A DNA stretch of 64,000 nt from Flavobacterium alkalisoli (GCF_008000935.1 NZ_CP042831.1:310001-374000); one strand, 5' to 3'; shown: positions 35,505 to 44,133, numbered from the stretch's first letter. Translations and numbers: made by a program. Notes: generated from the sequence alone by a model not told the origin.

Positions 35505-35819
35505 TTAAAGAGATAAAGGGCTATTAATATCACAAATACTTGGACATGGTACCATTCTATCTAAGATTTTACCATCGGTCATGTCTTTACATTCTGCATT
35601 TACTCCTACTAAAACAAGGGTTTCTTCTCCTCTTGTTTTATCTAATGCACGATAAATACGAATACCCATACAGCCTTCCTGAGCCAAAAGCTCCTGAAGT
35701 TTCTCTGCTCCTAAATAATAACATTTGTGTGAAGACGGAAAATCGTTTTGAAAATCATGGGCTAATATCTTTGCCTCGCTAAGGTCGATAAATTCTCCGG
35801 TGTGTCTGTCAATTGGCAT
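35505..35819 (-). CDS. Small cysteine-containing hypothetical protein
   Basis: 104 residues, soluble and without a signal peptide. Five cysteines (33, 50, 77, 92, 96), the last two in a CPSIC pair near the C-terminus. Other visible landmarks are 'GIRIYRALDKTRGEETLVLVG' (in part) and 'KDMTDGKILDRMVPCPSIC'. I do not recognise a characterised family, though similar small proteins seem to occur in Bacteroidetes. First gene of the group containing the two membrane paralogues, with a good promoter upstream. Confidence 0.75.
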   Translation of the reverse strand: MPIDRHTGEFIDLSEAKILAHDFQNDFPSSHKCYYLGAEKLQELLAQEGCMGIRIYRALDKTRGEETLVLVGVNAECKDMTDGKILDRMVPCPSICDINSPLSL

Positions 35820-35846
35820 AACTATTTAAATTTTAGATTTACTATG

Positions 35847-35879
35847 CAAAACTAACAATAATGGTTTTTATTATTGCAA
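35847..35879 (-). promoter_or_regulatory. Promoter upstream of the 104-residue protein
   Basis: On the minus strand TTG (35877-35879), 22 bp, TAGTTTTG (35847-35854). The spacer contains an inverted repeat CAATAAT-N7-ATTATTG (35856-35876), a possible operator. Confidence 0.65.
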
Positions 35880-35950
35880 TTACGTAAAAATACATTTTAC
35901 AATTGTGGAAAACACGTAACCCTGAGCGCATTACGAAATTGTTAAGCATA

Positions 35951-35986
35951 AAAAAAGGTGTCCCTAAAATTGGAAACACCCTTTTT
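35951..35986 (-). terminator. Terminator after the outer-membrane barrel gene
   Basis: A GGTGT.../...ACACC hairpin flanked by A6 and T5 runs, giving a U-tract on the minus strand. It lies 25 bp after the stop of the gene at 36012. Confidence 0.75.
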
Positions 35987-36011
35987 GAAGTACAAAACTA
36001 ACCCTAATTTT

Positions 36012-37049
36012 TTAATTAATATCAAATCTTATGCCAAGTGATAAATTGTTTTGATCAACATCATTATTAGCAAAAATTGGCTGCAAATCATACTTTGCAT
36101 AAAGACTTACCTGTCCGTAACCTACATAAGCACTTAATCCATAAGTAGTATCGCTAACATTGTATTCACCTCTTAACCTGTCTTTTACCTGGTGGCCGTT
36201 AGCATCTTCATATTTAAGAATCTGCTTCTCTTTAACGTTTACCCCTACATAGCCACCTATACCTATCTTGAAGCTATCATATATAGGATAATAGGTATGA
36301 ACGTCGCCAACTTTCTTCTTTGTAAAATCAAACTCCAGGTGTACGGGTATAACAAGATTTACATATCTAAGGCGTGCTACGTCAATGTTTAGTCCGCTAT
36401 CTGCAAGTACAGTTTTATCTCCGTTTGTTACAAAAATCTTATCGTCATCCGGCCTTAGGTTATTGTATTGTAACGAAAGTCCGTACTTGGCATGTAAAAG
36501 ATTATTATTTTTTAATAAACGGCTGTTAAAAACAATACCCCATTCATAGAAATCTGATCTCCATTTAAAGTTATCATTGTCCATTTTGCCGTCTACCATC
36601 ATACGGTTTACACCTAAAGCAAACAGAAACTGAGAAGTGGTTCTCCTGAAATCAATGCTATGAATGGTATCGTTCTTACAATCAGAATTTTTACCCTTAT
36701 TATAATTGATAGAAAAAGTGCTAGAACTTTCTTCTATATTACCGTCTACCCTGTCCTGAACAAGTTTATCAAGCTTTTCTTTTTCTACCGCTACACGGGC
36801 TTCAATATTATTTGCCCTCTTTTCAGCAAGTTCAAGTTTCCTTTTATCTGCTTCCTCTTTTGTTATCTCATCTTTTTCCAGCAGCATATTTACAGCTTCT
36901 ACTTCAATTTTAAGAGAGTCTTTCTCCTCTTTAGAAATATCTGCTATACTGGTAGATATATCTTTTGCCCTGCGCTCAAATGTCTGCGCATTTAATTTGG
37001 TGGCAATAAGGCATAGTAATGCCATTACATAAAAAGTAATTGTTTTCAT
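36012..37049 (-). CDS. Probable outer-membrane beta-barrel protein with coiled-coil N-terminus
   Basis: 345 residues. Signal peptide MKTITFYVMALLCLIATKLNA. Residues about 25-105 are highly charged and helical ('SKEEKDSLKIEVEAVNMLLEK', in part), likely a periplasmic coiled coil. The rest shows alternating amphipathic strands ('FLFALGVNRMMVDGK', 'FKIGIGGYVGVNVKEKQ', 'LSLGIRFDIN' with a C-terminal aromatic/aliphatic end) typical of barrels of the OmpA/PorT type. It follows the sigma factor and the TM protein, so it may be part of, or the output of, that regulatory unit. Confidence 0.75.
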   Translation of the reverse strand: MKTITFYVMALLCLIATKLNAQTFERRAKDISTSIADISKEEKDSLKIEVEAVNMLLEKDEITKEEADKRKLELAEKRANNIEARVAVEKEKLDKLVQDRVDGNIEESSSTFSINYNKGKNSDCKNDTIHSIDFRRTTSQFLFALGVNRMMVDGKMDNDNFKWRSDFYEWGIVFNSRLLKNNNLLHAKYGLSLQYNNLRPDDDKIFVTNGDKTVLADSGLNIDVARLRYVNLVIPVHLEFDFTKKKVGDVHTYYPIYDSFKIGIGGYVGVNVKEKQILKYEDANGHQVKDRLRGEYNVSDTTYGLSAYVGYGQVSLYAKYDLQPIFANNDVDQNNLSLGIRFDIN

Positions 37050-37081
37050 GTTTAAATTATTTTAGTATTGGTGTTATGATT

Positions 37082-37774
37082 TTATTCTCTGTTCCTGTTT
37101 ACAACAGTAGTTTTTACAACATTGTAGTTTTTAGTTACTGTTTGCCATACTTTACTCCTAAAGTTATTCTCAAGCTCACCTTCAACTTCCGAAAGTAAAG
37201 AGTTGGCACTAACTTTTACTTTAGTTTGCTGAGAGGCACTCATGTTGTTCATTGTTTCGGCTAAAAGCGCTTCTGCTTCCTGATCCGGACTCAGGTTTTC
37301 AGCAAGCATTTCTGTCTTAACTACATCAACAACAGTAATTGTAGTATTTTGAGGAGCAAGTGTATTTATTACCGGCTCTTGTTTTTTTGTACCTGTATGT
37401 TTTTTTACAGTTGTTTTTTCTATACTCGCTACTGTGGTATTACTAATTTCGCCAGCATCTTTAAACTCCTGCTCCTTAGTATTTATCAGAGTGGTAGACT
37501 CTTTAAGGCTTTCTTTGGTTTCCGGAGCAACAACAACTGTATTGGTACCATTATCAATTATCTCTTCTGTTTTTTGCTGATTTAAAAAGAACGTCCCGGC
37601 AAGGATAAAACCCAAAAAACCTGCTGCCACATACATCCATCTGTATTTTGGGGTTTTCTTCTTCTCAGCAACCGAAAGCATGGCATCCAGCCTGTCCCAC
37701 GCCATCTCCCCTGGCTGAATTGTTCTTTTATTCAGCTTTTCCTTTATCTCTTTTTCCCACTTATTCGGTTCCAT
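37082..37774 (-). CDS. Single-pass membrane protein, possible anti-sigma factor
   Basis: 230 residues from the ATG at 37774; a longer reading from 37855 would run through the sigma gene and is rejected. The N-terminus 'WEKEIKEKLNKRTIQPGEMAWDRLDAML' (in part) is a short cytoplasmic domain common downstream of Bacteroidetes ECF sigma genes. One membrane segment (about 46-64) follows, then a Thr/Lys/Val-rich periplasmic region. It overlaps the sigma gene by 14 bp. An anti-sigma role is inferred from topology and position only; it lacks a zinc-type anti-sigma motif. Confidence 0.75.
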   Translation of the reverse strand: MEPNKWEKEIKEKLNKRTIQPGEMAWDRLDAMLSVAEKKKTPKYRWMYVAAGFLGFILAGTFFLNQQKTEEIIDNGTNTVVVAPETKESLKESTTLINTKEQEFKDAGEISNTTVASIEKTTVKKHTGTKKQEPVINTLAPQNTTITVVDVVKTEMLAENLSPDQEAEALLAETMNNMSASQQTKVKVSANSLLSEVEGELENNFRSKVWQTVTKNYNVVKTTVVNRNRE

Positions 37775-38321
37775 TTGAATAATTTTTTTGTTTGTTAATC
37801 TTCTCCTGAAGCATCTTTCTTGCATGCGATAACTGCGACTTGGAAGTGCCTTCATTAATCCCCAGCATTTTTGCTATTTCCTGATGTTTGTAGCCCTCTA
37901 TCACATAAAGGTTAAAAACCATTTTATACCCTTCAGGCAAAGCATCAATCATGCATTGAATATCATCTGCCGAAAGCTGACTCTCAATAGTATCAGCCGT
38001 ACTTTCAACATAATACTCATCTTCAAGAAAACTTATTTTTTTCTGTACTCTTAAATAAGAAATACATTCGTTTACCATTATCCTTCTTATCCACCCTTCA
38101 AAACTTCCTTTATGCTCAAAGTTTTTAAGATTTGTAAAAACCTTCATAAAAGCCGTTATCATAATATCTTCGGCCTGCTGCAGGTCTTTTATATATTGCC
38201 TGCACACCCCCAGCATTTTGGGCGAATACTTAGAATATATCTTATGCTGGGCATGTCTGTTGTTTTGCACTGCCTGCATGATAATTTCCTTTTCTTCCTG
38301 ATGTAAGGCAATTACTTTCAA
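37761..38321 (-). CDS. ECF-type RNA polymerase sigma factor
   Basis: 186 residues. Sigma region 2 ('YSKYSPKMLGVCRQYIKDLQQAEDIMITAFMKVF', quoted regions 'QYIKDLQQAEDIM' and 'GSFEGWIRRIMVNECI') and region 4 ('LPEGYKMVFNLYVIEGYKHQEIAKMLGINEGTSKSQLSHARKML', key part 'GYKHQEIAKMLGINEGTSK') are complete. The start appears to be a TTG at 38321, giving the family-like opening MKVIALHQEEKE. First gene of a three-gene set with a membrane protein and a barrel protein. Confidence 0.93.
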   Translation of the reverse strand: MKVIALHQEEKEIIMQAVQNNRHAQHKIYSKYSPKMLGVCRQYIKDLQQAEDIMITAFMKVFTNLKNFEHKGSFEGWIRRIMVNECISYLRVQKKISFLEDEYYVESTADTIESQLSADDIQCMIDALPEGYKMVFNLYVIEGYKHQEIAKMLGINEGTSKSQLSHARKMLQEKINKQKNYSNGTE

Positions 38322-38469
38322 AGCTCTGGTTATTTGGTTGTTTGTTTAGGCGTGGTTGTTATTTAACCGACTTCTATTAACATAGACGAGAAGCGTTGCA
38401 AAATAGTTGCATGAAGGTAGAAAAATTTTTAATTTATTTTTCAATTAACTGAAAAACAATACATTAAAA

Positions 38470-39447
38470 TTATATTTTTCTTTCAATAACGTAGTTAACC
38501 ATTAAGGTAAGTGCATCTTTGTAAGGAGATGAAGGATAATCTGAAAGCAACATTAAGGCTTCCTGTTGGAATTCTGCCATTTTTTGCTCTGCATAATCAA
38601 GGCCTTTATGCTCCTTTACAAAAGCGATAACCTGCTTTACACGCTTTTTATCCTTATTATGGTTTTTAATGGAGTTTATGAGCCACTTTTTCTCTTCCTT
38701 AGAACAGGTATTGAGAACATATATAAGCGGTAAAGTCATTTTCTGTTCCTTAATATCTATACCGGTAGGCTTACCAATGGCATCTTCGGTATAATCAAAA
38801 AGGTCATCCTTTATTTGGAAAGCCATACCTATAAGCTCCCCGAATTTTCTCATTTTCTCTACATGCTCACTTTCTGGATCTACAGAACAAGCCCCAAGCG
38901 AACAGCAGGCTGCAATAAGGGTAGCCGTTTTTTGACGGATAATTTCATAATACACCTCTTCGGTAATATCAAGCCTGCGTGCCTTTTCAATTTGTAGTAG
39001 CTCCCCTTCGCTCATTTCGCGAACAGCCACCGAAATTATCCTTAATAAATCAAAATCGCCATTATCTATTGATAATAACAAACCTTTAGACAGCAGGTAA
39101 TCGCCTACAAGAACCGCAATCTTATTTTTCCATAAGGCATTAATAGAGAAAAAGCCACGGCGTTTATTACTGTCGTCCACAACATCATCATGAACCAGTG
39201 TTGCCGTATGGATAAGTTCAATTACCGAAGCTCCCCTGTATGTCCTTTCGTTTACATTGCCGTCACTAATCATTTTAGCAGTAAGAAAAACAAACATAGG
39301 TCGCATTTGTTTTCCCTTACGGTTAACTATATAATATGTTATCCTGTTAAGCAGGGCAACTTTAGAAGACATGGATTCATGAAACTTTTTCTCAAAAAGT
39401 TCCATTTCCTTTAATATGGGTTGCTTTATCTGTTCGGTGATTTTCAT
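38470..39447 (-). CDS. Polyprenyl diphosphate synthase (octaprenyl-type)
   Basis: 325 residues. The two Asp-rich motifs are present: 'LVHDDVVDDSNKRRG' (first) and 'QIKDDLFDYTED' (second), with 'GGKQMRP'-type region 'RKGKQMRPMFVFL'. Trans-prenyltransferase that elongates farnesyl diphosphate with isopentenyl diphosphate to a long chain, most likely the menaquinone side chain. Chain length cannot be fixed by eye. It stands alone on the minus strand between the sigma factor and rlmN. Confidence 0.92.
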   Translation of the reverse strand: MKITEQIKQPILKEMELFEKKFHESMSSKVALLNRITYYIVNRKGKQMRPMFVFLTAKMISDGNVNERTYRGASVIELIHTATLVHDDVVDDSNKRRGFFSINALWKNKIAVLVGDYLLSKGLLLSIDNGDFDLLRIISVAVREMSEGELLQIEKARRLDITEEVYYEIIRQKTATLIAACCSLGACSVDPESEHVEKMRKFGELIGMAFQIKDDLFDYTEDAIGKPTGIDIKEQKMTLPLIYVLNTCSKEEKKWLINSIKNHNKDKKRVKQVIAFVKEHKGLDYAEQKMAEFQQEALMLLSDYPSSPYKDALTLMVNYVIERKI

Positions 39448-39522
39448 CGCACATCAAAAGTAAACAAAACACAATTAACACCCAACAACATAATTGCAAC
39501 TTTAATAATTTATAAGACAATT

Positions 39523-39548
39523 AAAAAAAACCACAGTTTACACTGCGG
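39523..39548 (-). terminator. Terminator overlapping the rlmN stop codon
   Basis: CCGCAGT-GTAA-ACTGTGG on the minus strand followed by eight Ts. The stop codon of rlmN is inside the hairpin loop, so the stem begins within the last codons. Confidence 0.8.
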
Positions 39549-40590
39549 CTTCGTTTTTATTTGCCAGCTGCCCACAGGCAGCATCTATATCTTTACCACG
39601 GCTTCGCCTTACTTTTACAACAATGTTGCTTTTTTCCAATGCGGCAATATAATCATCTATTGCCTGTTGTGGTGCCTGCTGAAATTCACCATCGTCTATC
39701 GGATTGTATTCAATAAGGTTTACTTTACACGGTACATATTTGCAAAACTTAACCAGTGCATCTATATCGCGTTTGGAATCGTTTATGCCTTTCCAAACCA
39801 CATATTCATAAGTTACACGGCTTTTGGTTTTGCTGTACCAGTATTCCAGCGACTCTCTTAACTCCTTTAAAGGGAAATTTTCACTAAAAGGCATAATCTT
39901 ACTCCTCACCTCATCTACCGCAGAGTGCAGCGAAACGGCAAGTTTAAACCTTACCTCATCATCGGCAAGCTTTTTTATCATTTTAGGAATACCCGAAGTA
40001 GAAACTGTAATTCGTTTTGGCGACATGCCCAAACCTTCGGGAGAGGTAATTTTATCAATAGCCTTAATAACGTTATTATAGTTCATTAGAGGCTCACCCA
40101 TACCCATAAATACGATGTTAGATAAAGGCCTGTCATGATACAGTCGGCTCTCGTTATCAATAGCCGCAACCTGATCATAAATCTCATCTGGGTTAAGGTT
40201 TCGCATACGCTTAAGTCTCGCAGTAGCACAAAAATTACAGTCCAGGCTACATCCTACCTGACTGGACACACAGGCAGTAGTCCTGGTTTCGGTAGGTATA
40301 AGCACCGATTCAACCACTAAACCATCATGAAGGCGAACGGCGTTTTTAACGGTACCGTCGCTACTCTTCTGCATTTGATCTACACGAATATGATTAATTA
40401 CAAAGTTATCCTCCAGCATTTGCCTTGTAGCCTTAGCCACATTGGTCATATCATCAAAACTGTGTGCGCGTTTACTCCACAGCCATTCATATACCTGATT
40501 GCCGCGAAATGCCTTATCTCCATTGGCTACAAAAAAATCACGTAACTGTTCCTTTGTAAGCGCCCTTATATCTTTCTTTTGCGTTTGCAT
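39538..40590 (-). CDS. rlmN: 23S rRNA (adenine2503-C2)-methyltransferase RlmN
   Basis: 350 residues, radical SAM enzyme that methylates A2503 of 23S rRNA and A37 of some tRNAs. The radical SAM cluster motif is at Cys114, Cys118, Cys121 ('GCSLDCNFCATARL'). The preceding Cys107 and the catalytic Cys339 ('DAACGQLANK') are present. 'FMGMGEPLMNYNNV' is the SAM-binding glycine-rich segment. The C-terminus is immediately followed by its terminator. Confidence 0.97.
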   Translation of the reverse strand: MQTQKKDIRALTKEQLRDFFVANGDKAFRGNQVYEWLWSKRAHSFDDMTNVAKATRQMLEDNFVINHIRVDQMQKSSDGTVKNAVRLHDGLVVESVLIPTETRTTACVSSQVGCSLDCNFCATARLKRMRNLNPDEIYDQVAAIDNESRLYHDRPLSNIVFMGMGEPLMNYNNVIKAIDKITSPEGLGMSPKRITVSTSGIPKMIKKLADDEVRFKLAVSLHSAVDEVRSKIMPFSENFPLKELRESLEYWYSKTKSRVTYEYVVWKGINDSKRDIDALVKFCKYVPCKVNLIEYNPIDDGEFQQAPQQAIDDYIAALEKSNIVVKVRRSRGKDIDAACGQLANKNEAAV

Positions 40591-40615
40591 GGCGCAAAGT
40601 TAGCAAGTATTAATT

Positions 40616-40650
40616 AAAAAAATTAGCCCTTAACGAATTAAGGGCTAAAA
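40616..40650 (-). terminator. Terminator after the T9SS protease gene
   Basis: TTAGCCCTTAA-cgaa-TTAAGGGCTAA, a perfect 11-bp stem with a 4-nt loop, followed on the minus strand by seven Ts. It lies about 25 bp after the protease stop. Confidence 0.9.
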
Positions 40651-40676
40651 ACTTATTTTTTATAATACAATCTGTA

Positions 40677-42341
40677 TTATTCTTTCACGATTTTACGTGT
40701 AAGGGTTTTGTTTGCAGCAGCATCTGTCAGCCTTAAAATATAAACGCCGTTAGCTTTTGCTGTCATGTCTATTGTATTGTTAGCACTATCAATTTTTCCT
40801 GACTGAACCGCCTGACCTAATACATTGTAAACCTCATATTGAAGTGCAGAAGCTTCGTCAGTTAATGAAACCGTAAACAAACCTCTTGAAGGGTTAGGGT
40901 AAACTTTAATTTCATTTACAGGGCTAACAACATCAGACACCCCAAGCAACGGAGAATAATAATCCAGCGTAGTAGATGAAGTATTATTAGGATCTAACCA
41001 GTCTCTTAGCCTGCTTGATGAAGAGGAACCTGTGTTCCATGACACATTAAACCTACCATAATAATCACCAAAACCATTACCATTGGTACTGTTACCATTG
41101 TTAGCACATTCAGAATTACCTCCAAGAAGCTGACCTCTTATTCTTCCGTTGTTATCAAATAAAGGAGAACCTGATGAACCTCCCTCAGTAACACCTTTTT
41201 CCCAACTTAATACTTCCCATGTATCAATATTACCCATACCTCCGGCATTAATTGTAGTTGACACAGGGGAACCGGTATCAAGAGATACTTTCATTATATC
41301 TCCAGAAGGATGGTGTATACCAAAAGATTTTGTTGGAGTTGTAGTACTTCTGTCCCATCCTGCAAAAACCAAATCCCATGTAGAATCAATAGGGCCTGTT
41401 AACTGTACCAAACAAAAATCACTACCCGCACGGTGTGCTTTTAACTGAGCACCACTTACAGTATGATAGTCAAAATTACTTACACTGTTTGAAGTCGTTG
41501 CACAAGAAGTTGTTGTGCTTATCCAGTTGAACCGGAAAGACCATTGGTTAGGATTAACTGTACCAAATTCATTTTCATAACAGTGGTTAGCTGTTAAAAA
41601 ATAAGGGGTTCCGTCGTTGTTAACATTATTTACAAGTGCTCCTGTACATAAACCACCACCTATAATAATTTTAGCAACAGACTTTTTATTAATATCCTTA
41701 AGATCATCTATACCATTACCCATTGTACAGTTAACATCATAATGACAGTTACCTGAATCATTAAGGTCATTTGTTCCTTTTAAGATATCATCAGCTGTTC
41801 TGTATCCGTGTATAAGTTTATAAAACTCCAGTTTACCTTCATTTTTATGAGCTGCAGGCTCATAATATTCTACCCAAATATCTTCTCCGTTAACTAGCCA
41901 TGTCCCTAAAACCCTTTCAGGGTTATTTTGTTTAGAATCATAAGCTCCCAGAACATCTTTTTTATCATTACAGTAAAGATAAAGAGAAGCTCCTTCCGGC
42001 ATGTAAAAATCACTAAACAGGAAGTTCATGGTTTTAGCACCTTCAGAATAAAAACGGATTCTCCATATACGGTCACCGTTTTCAAGTGTTTGCCAGTGTC
42101 CGCTGTTTTCCATGTTATAGTCTACCACAAACTCATAACCAAATCTGTAAGGGATATCCATTCTTCCCTGGTTCCTTAAATCTTCCTGCTCAATTTTAGC
42201 AAGATCAAAAGAAGGCATAACTATAGGCGCAACGCCGTCAAGATTGTCAAACTCCCAGCCTTTTGGGGTAGCATCATTACTTAGCTGAGCATTTCCTAAA
42301 GCAAATACACTGATAAGCAATAAAGTAAAAATTTGTTTCAT
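40677..42341 (-). CDS. Secreted trypsin-like serine endopeptidase with type A T9SS sorting domain
   Basis: 554 residues. Signal peptide MKQIFTLLLISVFALGNAQ, an N-terminal pro-region, then a chymotrypsin-fold protease with His in 'LTANHCYENEF', Asp in 'AGSDFCLVQL' and Ser in 'TEGGSSGSPLFD'. The layout resembles lysyl endopeptidases. The final 85 residues, from 'VNEIKVYPNPSRGLFTVSL' to 'LTRKIVKE', are a type A (Por secretion) sorting domain, so it is exported by T9SS. Probably an extracellular protein-degrading enzyme. Confidence 0.94.
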   Translation of the reverse strand: MKQIFTLLLISVFALGNAQLSNDATPKGWEFDNLDGVAPIVMPSFDLAKIEQEDLRNQGRMDIPYRFGYEFVVDYNMENSGHWQTLENGDRIWRIRFYSEGAKTMNFLFSDFYMPEGASLYLYCNDKKDVLGAYDSKQNNPERVLGTWLVNGEDIWVEYYEPAAHKNEGKLEFYKLIHGYRTADDILKGTNDLNDSGNCHYDVNCTMGNGIDDLKDINKKSVAKIIIGGGLCTGALVNNVNNDGTPYFLTANHCYENEFGTVNPNQWSFRFNWISTTTSCATTSNSVSNFDYHTVSGAQLKAHRAGSDFCLVQLTGPIDSTWDLVFAGWDRSTTTPTKSFGIHHPSGDIMKVSLDTGSPVSTTINAGGMGNIDTWEVLSWEKGVTEGGSSGSPLFDNNGRIRGQLLGGNSECANNGNSTNGNGFGDYYGRFNVSWNTGSSSSSRLRDWLDPNNTSSTTLDYYSPLLGVSDVVSPVNEIKVYPNPSRGLFTVSLTDEASALQYEVYNVLGQAVQSGKIDSANNTIDMTAKANGVYILRLTDAAANKTLTRKIVKE

Positions 42342-42410
42342 AATTAATTTTTGCAGTTTTAAGGCGCTAAAAGTACTCTATAAATATTATTTATTTAACA
42401 TAAATAATAA

Positions 42411-42426
42411 TTTTAACGTGTTAAAA
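42411..42426. promoter_or_regulatory. Palindrome in the divergent protease/O-methyltransferase region
   Basis: TTTTAAC-gt-GTTAAAA, 7-bp arms. A second AT-rich inverted repeat (ATTATTTA-N7-TAAATAAT) lies next to it, at about 42387-42409. Placed between two divergent genes, they are candidate operators. Confidence 0.45.
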
Positions 42427-42485
42427 CAACACATTTACCGCTTAACCCAATATATACTTCACAAAAAAACCTACTGTTTTTTCCT

Positions 42486-42493
42486 TATTTTTG
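42486..42493 (+). promoter_or_regulatory. -7 box of the O-methyltransferase gene
   Basis: TATTTTTG, exact TAnnTTTG, 21 bp before the ATG at 42515. An in-frame TTG start at 42491 would lie inside this box, which supports the ATG. Confidence 0.65.
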
Positions 42494-42514
42494 CATTATC
42501 CTAAAAACAACACC

Positions 42515-43156
42515 ATGCATTTTATATCAGAAGAACTGGAAAATTATGCTGCTTTTCACAGCGAAAATGAACCCGAACTTTTAAAAGCCCTTAACAGGGA
42601 AACTCACCAGAAAATATTACAGCCAAGAATGCTTAGTGGCCATTTTCAGGGAAGGGTTTTAAGCCTTATCTCAAAACTGGTAAATCCTAAAAACATATTA
42701 GAGATAGGCACCTACACGGGATATGCAACATTATGCCTTGCTGAAGGCCTGCAAAAAGACGGGGCGCTGGACACTATTGATGTAAATGAGGAACTTGTGG
42801 ATTTTCAAAGAAAATACTTCGACCTTTCTGCTTATAAAAACCAGATACACCAACATTTAGGGAGTGCACTTGATATAATACCTGAGCTTAACAAAAAGTT
42901 TGACCTTGTATTTATTGATGCCGATAAGGAAAACTATATCAATTACTTTAATATGATAGTACCCATGACGAATAACGGAGGTATTATCCTTTCTGACAAC
43001 GTGCTATGGAGTGGTAAGGTATTAGAACCTGTTAAGCCTAACGACAAAAGTACTAAAGTACTATTGGAGTATAATAAGATTCTTAAAGATGACCCAAGGA
43101 TAGAGACCGTGTTATTACCTATCAGAGATGGGCTCACTGTTAGTAGGGTTATCTAA
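42515..43156 (+). CDS. O-methyltransferase (catechol/caffeoyl-CoA OMT-like)
   Basis: 213 residues from MHFISEELENYAAFHS. SAM-binding motif 'ILEIGTYTGYATLCLAEGL', then 'LDTIDVNEELVDFQRKYF', metal-site 'DLVFIDADKENYINYF' and 'GGIILSDNVLWSGKV' (key part 'SDNVLWSG'), characteristic of class I divalent-cation-dependent O-methyltransferases. Acceptor unknown. Its 3' end overlaps the convergent PAP2 gene by 42 bp. Confidence 0.92.
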   Translation: MHFISEELENYAAFHSENEPELLKALNRETHQKILQPRMLSGHFQGRVLSLISKLVNPKNILEIGTYTGYATLCLAEGLQKDGALDTIDVNEELVDFQRKYFDLSAYKNQIHQHLGSALDIIPELNKKFDLVFIDADKENYINYFNMIVPMTNNGGIILSDNVLWSGKVLEPVKPNDKSTKVLLEYNKILKDDPRIETVLLPIRDGLTVSRVI

Positions 43157-43729
43157 ATTTTCCTTTTGCTGAGGAAACAATTTATCCCTTAAATAACGGT
43201 AAAGCAATAACATTAACGAGGCAGTGAATATACCCCATACAAAACCTGAAAGTATATCACCCGGATAATGCAGTGCTAAATATATCCTGCTGTAAGCAAA
43301 TATAAGCGGCCATAAAAATATAAAGCCCATATATTTAAGATAAGGCCTTAATACATGATACAAAAAGAAGGCACATGCCATTGAGTTTGATGCATGACCC
43401 GAGAAAAAACTAAAGGAAGTACTGTACTTAAAGCCTCTTACATACCCCGCTATTTCAGGATTATTTAGCGGGCGAAGCCTTTGAACCGTGTTTTTAAACA
43501 GATTGGTTGTCTGATCGGTAAGTGTTATTAAAAGGGATATAAGTATAACGACTAAAAGAGCATGTCTCCACCCTAACCTTTTAAAAGCAAGATATAGGAT
43601 AAGCGCAAAAACAGGTATCCAGTTGAATTGTTTTGTAATAAAAAGCCAGAAACCATCGAAAGTTTCTGTACCCAGCGAATTCAAATAAACTAAAAGGTTC
43701 TTATCCTGTTCAAGGAGCCATTCAAGCAT
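43115..43729 (-). CDS. PAP2-family membrane phosphatase
   Basis: 204 residues with about six membrane helices. All three PAP2 motifs are present: 'KNTVQRLRP', 'FFSGHASNS' and 'SRIYLALHYPGD'. Enzymes of this type dephosphorylate lipid pyrophosphates, e.g. undecaprenyl diphosphate, or phosphatidylglycerol phosphate. With the dcw and isoprenoid genes nearby, lipid carrier recycling is plausible but not shown. The start directly abuts the tatA stop. Confidence 0.92.
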   Translation of the reverse strand: MLEWLLEQDKNLLVYLNSLGTETFDGFWLFITKQFNWIPVFALILYLAFKRLGWRHALLVVILISLLITLTDQTTNLFKNTVQRLRPLNNPEIAGYVRGFKYSTSFSFFSGHASNSMACAFFLYHVLRPYLKYMGFIFLWPLIFAYSRIYLALHYPGDILSGFVWGIFTASLMLLLYRYLRDKLFPQQKENLDNPTNSEPISDR

Positions 43730-44041
43730 TTATCGTATACGTTTTATAGGCCCGGAGGCATCTTCTATATCTTCTTTAACTTTATTTATTTCCTGATTTA
43801 TATCAGTTGTAATATTACCACCGGTCCTGTTTACGTCAGAACCTAAATCAGTAAATGTTCTTTTTATATCATTCACGTCGGCACTTTTATTAATCTCCGA
43901 CTTAATTTCGTTGGTGGCGTTTTTAAGCTGTTTCATTCCCTTACCTAAAGTACGCGCTATTTCGGGTATTCTGTCAGACCCAAACAGCATAAGTACTACC
44001 ATTATGATAAAGAAAAGCTCTCCTCCTCCTATTCCAAACAT
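43730..44041 (-). CDS. Twin-arginine translocase TatA/TatE family subunit
   Basis: 103 residues. N-terminal membrane helix 'GGGELFFIIMVVLMLFGSDR' followed by the amphipathic 'IPEIARTLGKGMKQLKNATNE' (in part), the TatA/B signature (FG.D..PE). TatA forms the pore of the Sec-independent export system. TatC is not in the window. It is cotranscribed with the PAP2 gene, with no gap. Confidence 0.93.
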   Translation of the reverse strand: MFGIGGGELFFIIMVVLMLFGSDRIPEIARTLGKGMKQLKNATNEIKSEINKSADVNDIKRTFTDLGSDVNRTGGNITTDINQEINKVKEDIEDASGPIKRIR

Positions 44042-44133
44042 AACTTCAGATTTTATATTACAAATGTAATTATATTTACGTTGTTTGCTCTGCTAAAGAT
44101 GTTTAATTATCCTTTTTTAATCGATTTTAACTA

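Noticed and set aside
37775..37855. 27-residue N-terminal extension of the gene at 37082
   Set aside because: It would be read through the coding 3' end of the sigma factor and has atypical Arg-rich sequence; the ATG at 37774 starts a family-like opening.
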